DNA from: Bemisia tabaci
Taxonomy: Eukaryota; Arthropoda; Insecta; Hemiptera; Aleyrodidae
Direction: 5' to 3'
Assembly: GCF_918797505.1 (NCBI RefSeq)
Contig: NC_092797.1
Coordinates: 40,251,372-40,315,371 of the forward strand
DNA length: 64,000 nt
The position numbers and the translations under genes were made by a program. This document shows, piece after piece, positions 44,453 to 55,776 of the stretch (within the stretch, counting starts at the first letter, position 1; each line of letters opens with the position of its first letter). The notes beneath the pieces were generated by a model. That model made no database searches. It was not told the origin of the DNA and saw only the letters and a program-made list of their open reading frames with translations.

Positions 44453-45269
44453 ATGAGTCGTCGGCTAATATGACAGTCAGATTAATAGATACAAATTGTG
44501 CGGCGTTAAGGGCTGCTCCGTTGCTCGAGTAGTGGAAAAGGGGACGGGACACAACTAGAAAGTGGTGGTTCCGCTACCAGGGTTTTCATTATGTTTGAAG
44601 ATTTGTTCTACGAAAAACGTGGTTATTTTTTTAGCTTAGCGTCGTTTTCCAGTTGGACTGAATTTTGCAGTTGGGAACTACGATTTCCAGCTCATTTTCA
44701 AAATTACCCATGTACCACTAGTTTCTCTACGCGAGCAGGTGCTTTTATGGATGAGTCGTCCGCTAATATGAAAGTCAAATTATATTAATAGATACAAATT
44801 GTGCGGCGTTAAGGGCTGCTCCGTTGCTCGAGTGGTGGAAAAGGGAACGGGACACAACTAGAAAGTGGCGGTTCCGCTACCAGGGTTTTCATTATGTTTG
44901 AAGATGTGTTCCATGGAAAACGTGGTTTTTTTCCGAGCACATTGTCGTTTTCCAGTTGAACTGCATTTTGCAGTTAGGAACTACGATTTCTGGCTCATTT
45001 TAAAAACGACACTGAAAAAAAAAAAACATCGGCCGTGGAAGCTGAACGCTCGGGCTATACCGACATACCGTCCGCGTTCCGGGCTCAAAGGCCAAAAGTT
45101 CCGGGCGTAACACCCGAAGCAGTCGAAGCTATGACTCCAACGCTCGGAACTTTCGGCCTCTGAGCCCGGAACGGACGGTATGTCTATATAGCCCGTAATT
45201 TTTTTTTTTTTTTTCAGTGGATGTATGTATCACTAGTTTCCCAACGCATGTAGGCGCTTTAATGGATGA
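44453..45269 (+). repeat. Tandem duplication, 298-bp period, second copy interrupted
   Basis: ATGAGTCGTC begins units at 44453 and 44751. Both run through TTGTGCGGCGTTAAGGGCTG, CACAACTAGAAAGTGG and a half family Y terminus. The second unit is split by the foldback at 45010-45219 and resumes at GTATCACTAGTTTCCC. Confidence 0.85.
45010..45219. mobile_element. Foldback with CACTGAAAAAAA ends (210 bp)
   Basis: CACTGAAAAAAAAAAAA pairs with TTTTTTTTTTTTTTCAGTG. Inner ATACCGTCCGCGTTCCGGGC pairs with GCCCGGAACGGACGGTAT. Absent from the first unit of the tandem duplication, so it is younger than the duplication. Confidence 0.8.
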
Positions 45270-45305
45270 ATCTGAGATTGTAGTTCCTTATTGCAAAATG
45301 CAGTC

Positions 45306-46576
45306 CACTTGAAAGAAAGTAATAACGCCTTGAGGAATTTCCTATTGCAAATTACTTTTTACCTTTTGTCTAGTGGCGGTTAGGTGTCGCAAAGCGCTCT
45401 AGTGCGCTGTAAAAGCGACCAATACATACATCATATACCTGGAAACCGTCGGATCTCAGCGACTGATAATATCAGTGACTTTGCTTCTGATCATGCGCAA
45501 AAAATCAGCAAAAGTTTGGACAGAAATTGTACCATCATATAGTTATTTAAAAAAAAATGATTTGTTTAATTATATTTTGTGTTATTGGAATGGGCTTTTC
45601 TTGGACTAAGAAACGACGATATGTATTAAACAATAAAAATAAAACTAATAGCTAGACATTATATGTAGATATGTGTAGGATGGTAATTTTATGCAATGTA
45701 AGAAGTCTTTTCAAGGAAGAGGGGGAAAATCTTTCGCCTTGAAAAATATACTTAAAAATTCCTGAGCGCATGTATCGTTACAAATCTTCACTTTTTTTTA
45801 AGAAGAAGAAGAAGAAAAAAAAACCATTGAGTTCTCACCTAGATCTACAGACACTGAATCTATGAAATGATAAGCACTTAACCAAAAACCGTGGGATCTA
45901 CAGCGCCTCATGCGCGCGCAATTATGTCCATCCAAACTTAATTTAAATTATTGAATGACGAGGTCTTTTGATAGAGTACACCATCGATAAAATTCCAATA
46001 ACTCAGGCGCCAGTGGTCAATCATTTAACTAATTTAATCCACCGCCGATTGTTTAAACTGATAAACTGAGACAAAAGTGTTCATTATTTTTATCAAAAGA
46101 ATAGGTACCAACCGATCCGAGATGTGCTACTGTGTATAAATTTACCGTGACCGCTGTAATTATAATTGTCTTTGATTGATCAACATACAAAAGAGACCAA
46201 CAGATACATTTCTCCACACCAGTCATAGAAAAGGAGGAGTTCCTCCCACCTTCAATCAAAGATTCCAAACGCAGAGCTTTAAGAATCTTGTCTGCTGTAG
46301 GAAATTGAGGGTCATTTTACAGGGTACACCATTTTGGCTATTGTTTCGAAACAAAAGAAAAATTGAGTGGTATAATTAATGCGCGGCTTGTGCGTATACA
46401 CACCAAAGTGAATTGTTTTGAAATTAAAATAAAACTGGAAAATTTCGAACTGAATAAGGGGGAATAGGTATCTAGTTTGGATTTCGCTATTCTAGCCTAG
46501 TTTGATTAACAGTCCGCTCCAGTATCACAGGCCGGAGGGTTCGGGTTTTTCGGTTTACCTACTTGCAGGATTTGAC
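45306..46576. other. No recognised gene or repeat
   Basis: AT-rich with a GAA/A-rich run near 45796-45822. Short frames only. Confidence 0.3.
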
Positions 46577-46741
46577 CAGTGGCGTGGCGTGCTGTGCGAT
46601 ATATCGATTGTTATGCCATTTAAACCTATGGAAAAGGATCGATTATCAGGATGTTCACAGCGAACACCTTAATAATCGATTCTTTACCATAGGTTTAAAT
46701 TAAAGAACAATCGATATGTCGCAAAACACGCCACGCCACTG
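46577..46741. mobile_element. Family B (hAT-like) foldback, copy 8 (TSD GATTTGAC)
   Basis: CAGTGGCGTGGCGTGCTGTG to GCCACGCCACTG, 165 bp, almost fully palindromic. Perfect 8-bp duplicates GATTTGAC at 46569-46576 and 46742-46749. Best-preserved copy. Confidence 0.95.
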
Positions 46742-46771
46742 GATTTGACTTCAGAATACAGGACCGCGACC

Positions 46772-47694
46772 CAGGACCGGATTTACTTACTTGCCGCCCA
46801 TGGGCCGCCTGTATTTTGCCGCCCTCTTCTCATTCCTTTTGAAACATCAATAAAAACCATCAAGTGAACGTGTCGGAGGGGGAGGGTTGCATAAGACGCG
46901 TTTACTCGTGTTGGACACATTTTTTTGCGAAAAGCCCTGTCAACACTACTAGCAAAAGTTCACGGAACTTGGCGCGAAAGTTAAGTTCCGTAAACCTATC
47001 TCTGTGGGGACAAGGCCTTCCATGTATATGAAATGAACGAAAAAATTATGAAAGAACAAACATAAATGTGGTTTAATAAGTTTAACTTCCGCCGCCGCGC
47101 CGCGCTGACCGCACTGCGTTTGGCGCAATGCGTGAAGTATTCAAGTATTCCTACAGTCTTGTATGCGGTATGCGTTTCACGCCGACCGCTGCGCTGCTGC
47201 ACGCACTGTGTTTGACGCAATGCGTGAAGTATTCATGCAGTCTTGTAGGCGCTATGCGTTTCACGCCGTCCGCTGCTGACCGCAGCGACCGCACCGTCTT
47301 TGACGCAATGCGTGAAGTATTCATGCAGTCTTGAAGGCGCTAATATATGTTACATGCCGACCGCCGCGCCGCGACGAGTGTTTCTCCTTTTCATCTCAAG
47401 TTCTCGTCATCATTGTTCTCTGCGCCGCGCCGTTCCAGGCCAAATTCCGTGTTCGGTTTCTCTCTTAGTCTTAACTTGACCAATTAAAGGCGTTGTCTAT
47501 TATATCACAGAAAGACGACAAAATTAGAGATATACTCTCGGGAAATGAGAGATTTTGTCATCTTTTCTCGTTTGTATTTTTTTTTCTGAATCCGATTTTT
47601 CTTTATAGCTACATTTAAAAAAATTGCAAAATTTACCGCTCTCTAAATTTGCCGCCATGGGCCGCCCATGTGGCCGCCCCTAAATCCGGCTCTG
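46772..47694. mobile_element. hAT-like element 3 (923 bp, TSD CCGCGACC) carrying a 90-bp array
   Basis: CAGGACCGGATTTAC to TAAATCCGGCTCTG, with subterminal GCCGCCCATGGGCCGCC pairing with GGCCGCCCATG near the right end. Perfect duplicates CCGCGACC at 46764-46771 and 47695-47702. The interior contains three 88-92-bp tandem units and no ORF of transposase size. Confidence 0.9.
47118..47345 (+). repeat. 90-bp tandem array inside hAT-like element 3
   Basis: GCAATGCGTGAAGTATTC occurs at 47125, 47217 and 47305, each followed by TGCAGTCTTGTAGGCGC-like sequence and GCGTTTCACGCCG. The same unit core is inverted in the hairpin at 39333-39406. Confidence 0.85.
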
Positions 47695-47914
47695 CCGCGA
47701 CCTCTGAACCCGAAGCGGAGGACGGCAATTTATTTTTCAGTGTAACGATGTGTAAGAATGGGTGTAAGAATGTATCCCAATGTTTGACTTAAAACCCCAT
47801 GCTAGAAATTGAGTGTCACTATAAATGACGGACTTCGAAAGTCTCTCGATACTTATTTTCCTCTCAAAGAGTGATTTTATATTAAGGAAACACAAAAGAG
47901 CGACAATAGGGATT

Positions 47915-48177
47915 ATTTGGATCGCATTTCGCAAAAAGGAACCAGCGCGAATACTGTGTTTTCAAAATCGTGCAACTTCTTCTTTTCTTATAAAAATACT
48001 TTATTTATGTACAGTATTCAAATTTATACAATTATTTTTCTTTAAAATTAGCTATTATTTGGTGGGAAGAAAAAAACTGTACGCTAATCTGGGAGATTTT
48101 TTAGATAATTATAAAGAAGCAACATTTTTATAACACTGTTATCACGCTGGTTCCTTTTTGCTAAATGCGATCCATTT
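47915..48177. mobile_element. Family U foldback, copy 1
   Basis: TTGGATCGCATTTCGCAAAA pairs with TTTTTGCTAAATGCGATCCA; inner GGAACCAGCGCG pairs with CGCTGGTTCC. The interior is very AT-rich. Confidence 0.75.
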
Positions 48178-48355
48178 GATCCCAACTTTTTCTATTTTGC
48201 GACATCAAAAGATTAGGATAAAATAAATTGAAGGAAGAATCATGTCTTGGTTTTCTCGGTTTAGACCTATTACTCTCTCATTTTTTGAGTTTTGATTTTA
48301 TCAATACTTCTCCATAGTACCAAATGCACGCTGTGCACTGTGCTGAATCGTCGAC

Positions 48356-48619
48356 AAATGGATTGCATTTTGCAAAAAGGAATCAAGAGCATTCCAATGT
48401 CGCTAAGATTGTGCATCTTATATTCATTCAATAAAATTACCGAAATCGTGCAAAACATTAAATTTACAAAGGTAATTTTCGTCTTTAAGTTATATTTTAT
48501 TGGTAGTAAAGATAAAATGTGTTTAGAAAATCTGTGTATATTTGCGCAAGCCAAACAAAGTTGCACAATCTTAGCGACATTGGAATGCTCTAGGTTTCTT
48601 TTGAAAATGCAATCCAAAT
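48356..48619. mobile_element. Family U foldback, copy 2
   Basis: AATGGATTGCATTTTGCAAA pairs with TTTTGAAAATGCAATCCA. Inner ATTCCAATGTCGCTAAGATT is exactly complementary to AATCTTAGCGACATTGGAAT. The two overlapping 115-codon frames on opposite strands are products of this symmetry. Confidence 0.8.
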
Positions 48620-49150
48620 ATTCCCAAAGCTATAAATGACCAGCACTTCGACTGAATTAACTGAGTAACACAGTGAAATCGTTGATTCTGGAGTACGAAA
48701 TCATCTTCAAAGATCAGTTTTTTTCTGCTTTGAGCGCCACTCGAGCCTCATAATTCATCGGCTCCTTGTATTACAGCTTTTCCTTTATTTCCATCCTCCA
48801 TTCAAACTGTAACATTCTTTGTCTTAATACCTCCAAAAACATAGCGCCGTCCCCGCAGCTGAGGCAGAGATGATTTCCTTTCAACGTTATTTTTTATAAA
48901 CCCGACTTGCACCCCTTCAATACGATCTATTCATTGGCTCTTCATCGAACCACATATTTCGGGGGGAGGGGGGCGATGGTGTGGGGGGGGGGGGGCACAA
49001 AGGAAACGAGTGGGAACAGCGAGAGGGCCCTCCGAGTAAAAAAGCGGGGCCGTAGGTATTCATGTCCCGGGCAAGAGCGCGCACAACAATAGAATTCCCC
49101 ACTGTTGTAATCAACAAGGTAATTACATGGAAGAATCAAAGTGACTACTG
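48620..49150. other. No gene; G-rich tract
   Basis: 48960-48996 contains two G6 runs and a G13 run, a quadruplex-type motif. Nothing else recognised. Confidence 0.4.
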
Positions 49151-49720
49151 TTTAGAAACACAAAAACATCAAACGCATCCCTCCACCGTGCACGGCGGAC
49201 GAGGATAGAGCTGCCAAGAGCCGCGGACGAGGAGAGAGACGGATGCTCGGACTGGCTCGCGTCGTTTTTCTCTTTTTCACACCCCCCCTCCCCCTCCTCG
49301 ACGAATAGTTTTCTTCTTTACTTTTTTGTTTTGTTTCCTTCTCACCGGTGTAGAAACAGCGAGGAGCTACCGTCAGGTAATTAAATGAAGTGTCTGGATC
49401 AATTCTTCGCCGGAAATGAGCCCCGGAGAAGGAGCGATGGCGTGGGGGGGGGGGGGGGTTGATCCAGGGCGAGGGAGTAGGGGGCGGGAGAAGGGGCCAA
49501 AGCCAGTCCACGAACAGTGGCATGACTTTGATTAATTAATCTGTTCGTTTATCACGTATCAATACGGCCCTGGCGATGCGATACCTCCTTATAAGCATCG
49601 GTTTGGTTTACCCTCTCCGCAGTTAATTGGGCCTCCTTTTGTTGAGCTTGATCCCTGGATGACGGTGAAAGACCTTCCGATGCACTTAGGGGTACTTGAG
49701 ATTAAAAGCTACTCGGAGAT
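49151..49720. promoter_or_regulatory. Unique island with GATTAATTAATC palindrome (candidate enhancer)
   Basis: CpG-containing DNA at 49190-49270. GTAATTAAATG near 49376 and the palindrome GATTAATTAATC near 49529 are homeodomain-type sites. A G run lies at 49444-49458. The 123-codon minus-strand frame is proline/serine-rich with no domain. Confidence 0.3.
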
Positions 49721-49957
49721 CAATTTCAGGCGGCCTTGACTTCGGCTTGACAAGCGGAGTCGCTAGTTGTGGCCATGACGCTTTCGAACGTTATCTGACT
49801 GAATTATAACAACCTTATGACTTTCTTGCCTGACTTGAGTTGTTGCGGAACTGAAAACTGCAGGTAACTTTTGATTTTTCACCCAAGGGAAAGAATCCTG
49901 AAAAAATGGCTCTCCGTAGGTTGTACATGGAAAACTTTCAACAACCTTAATTATTTG

Positions 49958-50313
49958 GACGTATTGCTGCTAAACGGAACTGTAAAGTTGGAAAGATTGG
50001 GTGGGCTCTAAAAAGCTGCATGGAAACCAATGTAAAAACGGGCGTTATTCCCTTTGGGAAAATGGAAAAGCTGGATTTTACATTCTGTCAAACGGAACTA
50101 TGTGCCAACTGTATGCTAACTCATGAGCCGTGGGTATGGCAAAAGAGCGTTGTGGACAGGGCTCATGAGTTAAACATTCCCGACCGTGTGCGTCCTAGTC
50201 GCACCGCCGCTGACGTCACTGGCGCTTTATAATTCCCATTCATTCCCACAGCCCTCGACTAACGAGCACACCCCTTCTTTCCCTCTCTCTGGTTCCGTTT
50301 AGCAGAAATACTC
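49958..50313. mobile_element. Family F foldback, copy 3 (356 bp)
   Basis: GACGTATTGCTGCTAAACGG pairs with CCGTTTAGCAGAAATACTC. ATTTG lies immediately left (49953-49957) and in the right flank (ACATTTG, 50314-50320). The interior (TACATTCTGTCAAACGGAAC, GGGCTCATGAGTT) matches, reversed, 60880-61080. Confidence 0.75.
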
Positions 50314-50320
50314 ACATTTG

Positions 50321-52125
50321 TAATAAGTAAGGCAGAAAAAAGGTTGAAAAAGAAAAACGCAACTGTAAACTTTGTGGGTTAGTTATCGGACGCAAAGAGC
50401 ACTCAAAGATTCCAATTATTGACCTCTCGAGAACAATTAATTCATTATTCATGGACAAAAAGTGGAGAATTCGAGGGTAATGATGCGAGAGATTGCCGGT
50501 GATTCTGTCAGGCTTAGAATGGCTCATGAGCGCTTATAAAACATCATTGAATATGCAAATAGTTCCTTCAAATTTCGGCACAAAGTTTTTTTAAGAATTT
50601 TAGAAAAGGTCTGGCATCTAAAACTCATAATTTAAATATGTTTTTACCCCCAAATTGGATTTTCCGTTGAAACGAACCTGAATGAACTAATTCGTGAAAA
50701 TATATTCTTTAGAACGTCGGTGACACAGTTTCTCGTCGAAATTTCAAAATCCATGTTTAGATGCCACTCGACGGGGAATCACCATGTTTGAAAATTTTTA
50801 CCTCCGTTAATTGAGGGCCCTTTTCTCGTAGTCATACACGTGTGCAATTCAGAAAGCCATCATAAAATTATTGAAACTAAAATCTGAAAGCATCAAATTT
50901 TTTAACTAGATTACATTATTCAGAGCAAATTCTGTAGATTATGCGGTATCCATAGCAGACAAAAATTTCACCAGTAAGTAAAAATATAAATAATAAAAAA
51001 TAAATCATGAATCCGACACTTTTCCTCGAAATTTCAACGCAGAGAAAGTCCATGTGATAAAAAAATGAATCCATAGTAATTTAAATTAGGAACTGTTATT
51101 GCCTCAATGTATACTTAGTGATTTCGATACGAGAAAACAAGCATTTTTTACAATAATTTTACTGGCGGTGATAATAATATATTGACAATAATTAATCTTT
51201 GTCAACGGCGCGACTCGACGTGCCCACTTTTCAGTCACACATCAAAACTGAGGATTTCAGTCGAGCAATTGCACAGAGGAATTGGCCTCATTTTTTGCAA
51301 CATTGGCACCACTTGGTTGAGCCCGGTGGGCCGACGTTGCAATCTGTGCGGTCGGCCCCTTTTAAATGATGCGCTTCAAAATCTCTTAGACAATTTGCTT
51401 AAACGCTTCAATTTAAACGCTCGCGGCTTTGCCCGTGCGTATGAATATGTGTATGAATTATGAGCCTGCACAAAAAACGCAGTCAAATGGGGGAGGAAAG
51501 TCAAGGAGACTCAATCCAGCTCCTAGTTTTTATTTACTCGTGTTACACCAGCTGGTTTGCCAAGTGTTAAATCAATCCAGATAATTGTTACCTAGAGCCA
51601 CTTTTTTAAAAATAATTACGAGAGTAATTTCGCAATCTTGTTCGGTTTTTCGGGGCAGACCTTTCATTCGAATCACTTCTGATCTAATTTAAGGCGAGTA
51701 AGAATGGTAAAATGTTTAAAGGAAAAATGTATCGATAAACTATGTATAACTGGACGACGATCATTAAATTGGGATAAGTATGGTTAAAATAGTAGGATTA
51801 ATGATAGTTTAATGAAGCGATTTTCTTAGGTAGTACCTACCCATGTTTAATCGCTCTAACTTCAAAATATTCACATCTAAATGTAAAAATAGATTATTCG
51901 TTTTATAATCACTTTCGGGTGAAAGTATTTTGTTCAGGTTTGTCCTAACATATTACGAATCAAACAATTTTATTGAGTTTTACCGGACCCTTATAATTTT
52001 ACTCTCGCAAATGATGGTCTGACACTTTAAGAGCCAGTGAGTTCATTGATGTCTCAATTTTTTATTGGGATCTTTATTTTCCGCATTGAACGTGTTAATT
52101 AATATCCTCTCATTATGGTGGCAAG
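50321..52125. other. No recognised feature
   Basis: AT-rich. 51182-51463 holds a 93-codon plus-strand frame with two Cys near CNLCG; I do not recognise it and see no splice context. No foldback recognised in 1.8 kb, the longest element-free stretch in this window. Confidence 0.3.
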
Positions 52126-52655
52126 TCATTTTTCCTAAAACATTTTTTCCTACTGCAATTTCTCCTAATACTTTTTTCCTACTCGTTTTTTGTCCCATCA
52201 CAGTTAGTCCTACGAGTGAGATATCCTACTGGCTTTTTTCCTAGGGGTATTTGTCCTAAATTCAATTTTAAAACTAGGGGAGCGAGAAAGTAAAAAAACA
52301 ACATAGGTACCTCACAAGTTAAAGTTGTGGCCACATGCCCGTAAGTGGTGGAGCTTCTTCCTCCTCCTTATATTGAGGGTATAGAAGGCTCAGCTTGTGA
52401 TGTCTCCTGTTCACGCGCTTATATTCGGCTCGCTGAGAAGACTTTACTCTTTCTGCAACATTTCCCTCTACTCTACTCATGTTTACGTTTCAATTATTAT
52501 TGGATTATTAGGACAAACATCCTTAGGAAAAAAACCAGTGGGACATCTCACTCGTAGGACTTACTGTAATGGGACAAAAACCGAGTAGGAAAAAAGTATT
52601 AGGAAAACCTGATGTAGGAAAAAAAAAATTAGGAAAAATGACCTAGCACCCTCAT
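52126..52655. mobile_element. Foldback with arms of repeated TTTTTCCTAC motifs
   Basis: The left arm (52132-52270) contains TTTTTCCTACTCGTTTTTTG and ACGAGTGAGATATCCTACTG; the right arm (52500-52645) carries their complements. Arms are degenerate tandem runs of CCTA(C/A)T plus T tracts. The central 230 bp is unrelated. Confidence 0.65.
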
Positions 52656-53980
52656 TATAGAGATGATCAGCGTTTATTTTTTTGAAGTTTGAAAGGAGGC
52701 CTCCAGAGTCTCCTATGAATCTAGAATTTATTTTTGGGAGGTATTCAACAACCAAAGATTCAAGAATACAGGCTAATGAAGTAACAGATCATATCCCAAG
52801 TGGCAGTGATCGTGACGAAATGCGTTTTGATCGGAGAATGTACCCCGATTTTATCGACGCCGATTCATTGCAATATTGTCGGATAAATCATTGTAATTTC
52901 ATCGCGTAAATTTGCAATAAAATCGCGATTTTACAGACGGCGCTTTATAGCAATAAATATGATTAAACAAAAAATTAAGATAAATTGAGATAACATTTCG
53001 ATTTTATCCAGCGCGAGTGCGTTTAGAGATAAAATTGCGAATGTAGATTGAGAATGATCGCTCAGATTTTGATGATCCTAGCAATTTTATCGCCAAAAAA
53101 TCAATCAGCTGTATTTTCTTTTTAAAAAAGAAAATGATAAGCGTATTTAGTCATGAATCTTTTTTGATGATAACTGTTAAAAACAATGATATATAATATA
53201 TATAATATAATAATACATCATAAAAAATGGCAACTTAATTTAAAAATATCGCGATTTTTTCCGTTGAAAAATGCTATTTTGGCCGTTATTCATGAAACCG
53301 GCGAACTTTAATACTACACCTACCATGGTGCTAAGTATATAACGCATCCGGACTTCATGCTCTAACCCTCTCCGTTAAGTACGTTACATAATACTTACAA
53401 TTAGACGCTACGTATCGGATAGTGAGGGCATCGCAATTACGTAATGAAGTCATTCAAGGAATGACAACTCTGATTCGGCAACCGAGCGGATTTGGCTAGG
53501 GGAAAAAAGTCAACGATTTAGGGTGTTCTCGCACAAAGAGGCCGCCCATTCTCTCGGGTGATAAGTATGGGAAGAAAAAACAAAGCTATTAATATTTCAG
53601 ACCTCTCTTGTCATAATGCGCCGCATGCCGCCCGCTACAGACACGTCCTCACGCACACAGACACACCCTCGCACCGGGCATCGCTGGAAACACACGTTCC
53701 GAACGCCATCGCCGCCGCGGCAATAACGTCCGATGTTGAAACCGCAGAAACCCCGCCCGAAACCGCGCAAAAAACGCCCATATCCCCGCGAAACTCGCGC
53801 CGAGCATACGCTGTTTCGTCCCGGCGAAGCGGAACAGTCCGACTCTTGTCACCCATGTCATGTCGTTCGGCTCACCTCGTTTTTTGCCTCCCTCCCCGTG
53901 CATTTGATACGCTGCACGACAAATGATAGCACGCCGCACCGCACCAGGGTCGCCGATTCTACACAAAATCGAACGGAAAA
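52656..53980. other. AT-rich stretch then GC-rich island; no gene recognised
   Basis: 52845-53100 repeats ATTTTATCGC-like words. 53560-53980 is CpG-rich with a 122-codon plus-strand frame (and a 105-codon minus-strand frame) lacking any known domain; composition explains both. The island is a candidate regulatory element. Confidence 0.3.
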
Positions 53981-54214
53981 CTGCCGTTCTGAGGAAGAAC
54001 GGCGTATGATCATTCGAGAGTTGCCAAATTTCCCTTCATAAAACATGTATTTTTGACATCATTCGTGCATATTTTTCTTTGAAATTCTCGGATATTTTAG
54101 ATTGAATTGCGTACAAAATCGTCTGAAATTTTTGGAGAGTAATACTCGCAATTTTCCTGGTAAATTCGGTTTTTATCGGAGGAAACTTGGCAACGTCCGA
54201 AGGCTCATACGGCG
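53981..54214. mobile_element. Family A copy 9, right end truncated
   Basis: CTGCCGTTCTGAGGAAGAAC at the left; the right side stops at GGCTCATACGGCGG before the terminal repeat is complete. Confidence 0.75.
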
Positions 54215-54380
54215 GAAAAGCAGGGATTCGGCGGATTCTGCGTAAGGGATGGCAACAGCGCACCGCACAGAGCGGAGGCAAGCCCGATCCCAATGTTTAT
54301 CCACTCAGGCACATCATCATCAAAGTCGGCACTTTTCCTTTCTTCTTCTTTTGCCCGCTTAATCAAAATTATTTCGCAGG

Positions 54381-55213
54381 CGCCTCCTTTTGCGGCGATC
54401 CGAAACCCGGAAGGCTAAGCGGCCAACAAATAGGCCCTTTTCACCCCGGGTCGCGCTGCGGTCGGGGGAAAGGATAAACAAAGTTACACTCGCAACAGGT
54501 GGCTCCATTGAGCTACTCGACTTGAGGATCATTTGGATGTATCTCTGCCAAACGGAACCATGCGCGTTACGGCATGAGCCCTAAGACCCACAAAAATATG
54601 TGTATAACAGGGCTCACGTCATAATGCACATAGTTCCGTTTGATAGAATACATCCATTTGACGCGCACGAAGAATGATATCATTCAAATACCCATTGAAT
54701 ATTCGCGGTTGGGGTTGGGAAAGGCACTGTATAAAAAACCGAGCCTGGCGCCAACCTCCGAGATCCTTTTACTTTGAAACTTTTGGCAAGTACCGTTAGT
54801 GTCGGCCGAGACGCAAGTTTTTTTTTTTATAGCGATGAAATCCTGTTAAATTAACAGATCCTCTAATTATTTTCTTCTTTTCGAAGATGCGAATAGCGCT
54901 CTGATCAAAATCGACCTTTTCAGTGACTTTAACGCGCGTATAAAAAAAAACAACCGACTCTTCACATGAGCATTGGCCAGCTACCTCGCAGCTTGTATCG
55001 ATCTTTTCGAAGAGGACAAATACCGATCTTATTAAAATCGACCTTTTCAGTGACTTTAACGCTCGTACAAAAAAAAAAAAAAAAAAAAAAAACAACAACA
55101 ACAACAACAAAACAACAAACTCTCTGCACGAGTATTGGCCAGCAAGGTTTCAGTCTGTATCGATGGTGAAACTAGACAAAGCTTGATTTTAGTTTTCGAC
55201 GTTGTAAATTTTC
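54381..55213 (+). repeat. Family G repeat, copy 2, with family F inserted
   Basis: Reverse-oriented partner of 15096-15770. Landmarks in order: GGCGATCCGAAACCCGGAAG, GAGGATCATTTG, GAATGATATCATTC, TTTTGGCAAGTACCG, then two direct copies of TTTTCAGTGACTTTAACGC (54918, 55044). An A run plus AAC repeat (55070-55112) is inserted in the second. Confidence 0.7.
54536..54654. mobile_element. Family F foldback, copy 2 (119 bp, TSD CATTTG)
   Basis: GATGTATCTCTGCCAAACGG pairs with CCGTTTGATAGAATACATC. CATTTG flanks at 54530-54535 and 54655-54660. The other family G copy has the uninterrupted site (ATCATTTGCC read in reverse near 15612), giving a true empty site. Confidence 0.9.
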
Positions 55214-55439
55214 TGTATTCTTTATTTTTATGGAAGAAGAACTTATCATTAATGTTTTGTGAAATTTTGACTATCTCTCTTCGCAAAATTGAATATATCA
55301 CCCAAAATGCTCTCGTAATCGTAAACGCATTAATCTGTCTTGAAATATTTTTTTCTTTTTGTCGCATCACAACAATTTTGTGTTGTGAGAACAAAACCAT
55401 TTTCTGGAGGTTTAGGAATAGATTATTATTAATGCCAAT

Positions 55440-55667
55440 TACACTGGAAAAAAGTCTATTGGATCTTGAGTCCAGACTCTCGAAAAATTCGACAAGAAAA
55501 AATACTCTTGATTTAATCGGATTTTTGCTTGAATCAAAAGGAAATCCGCTCGAATATAGAGGCTTCGCTCTCGATTTAAGAAAAAATCCGATTGAATCAA
55601 TAGTATTTTTCTCGTCGAATTTTCAAAGGGTCTAGACTCTGAATCCAAGAGACTTTCCCCCGGTGTA
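55440..55667. mobile_element. Foldback with CACTGGAAAA ends and TA flanks
   Basis: TACACTGGAAAAAAGTCT pairs with AGACTTTCCCCCGGTGTA. Inner AATACTCTTGATTTAATCGG pairs with CCGATTGAATCAATAGTATT. TA lies on both sides of CACTGG/CCGGTG, so a TA target is possible. Confidence 0.65.
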
Positions 55668-55776
55668 TTTTTGTAGTGGTGTTATCCTGAGTTAAAATTT
55701 TGTGAATCCATGCACTTCAATGAAAACTTTGAGGACCCTCCTACCAGTGCTTATTTTGAAAACTTCTCGTGCAGTG

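Noticed and set aside
48270..48639. Overlapping 115-codon frames on both strands
   Set aside because: They are mirror products of the long inverted arms of a family U element.
53558..53926. 122-codon plus-strand frame in a CpG island
   Set aside because: Alanine/arginine/proline-rich composition with an opposite-strand frame also open; no motif.
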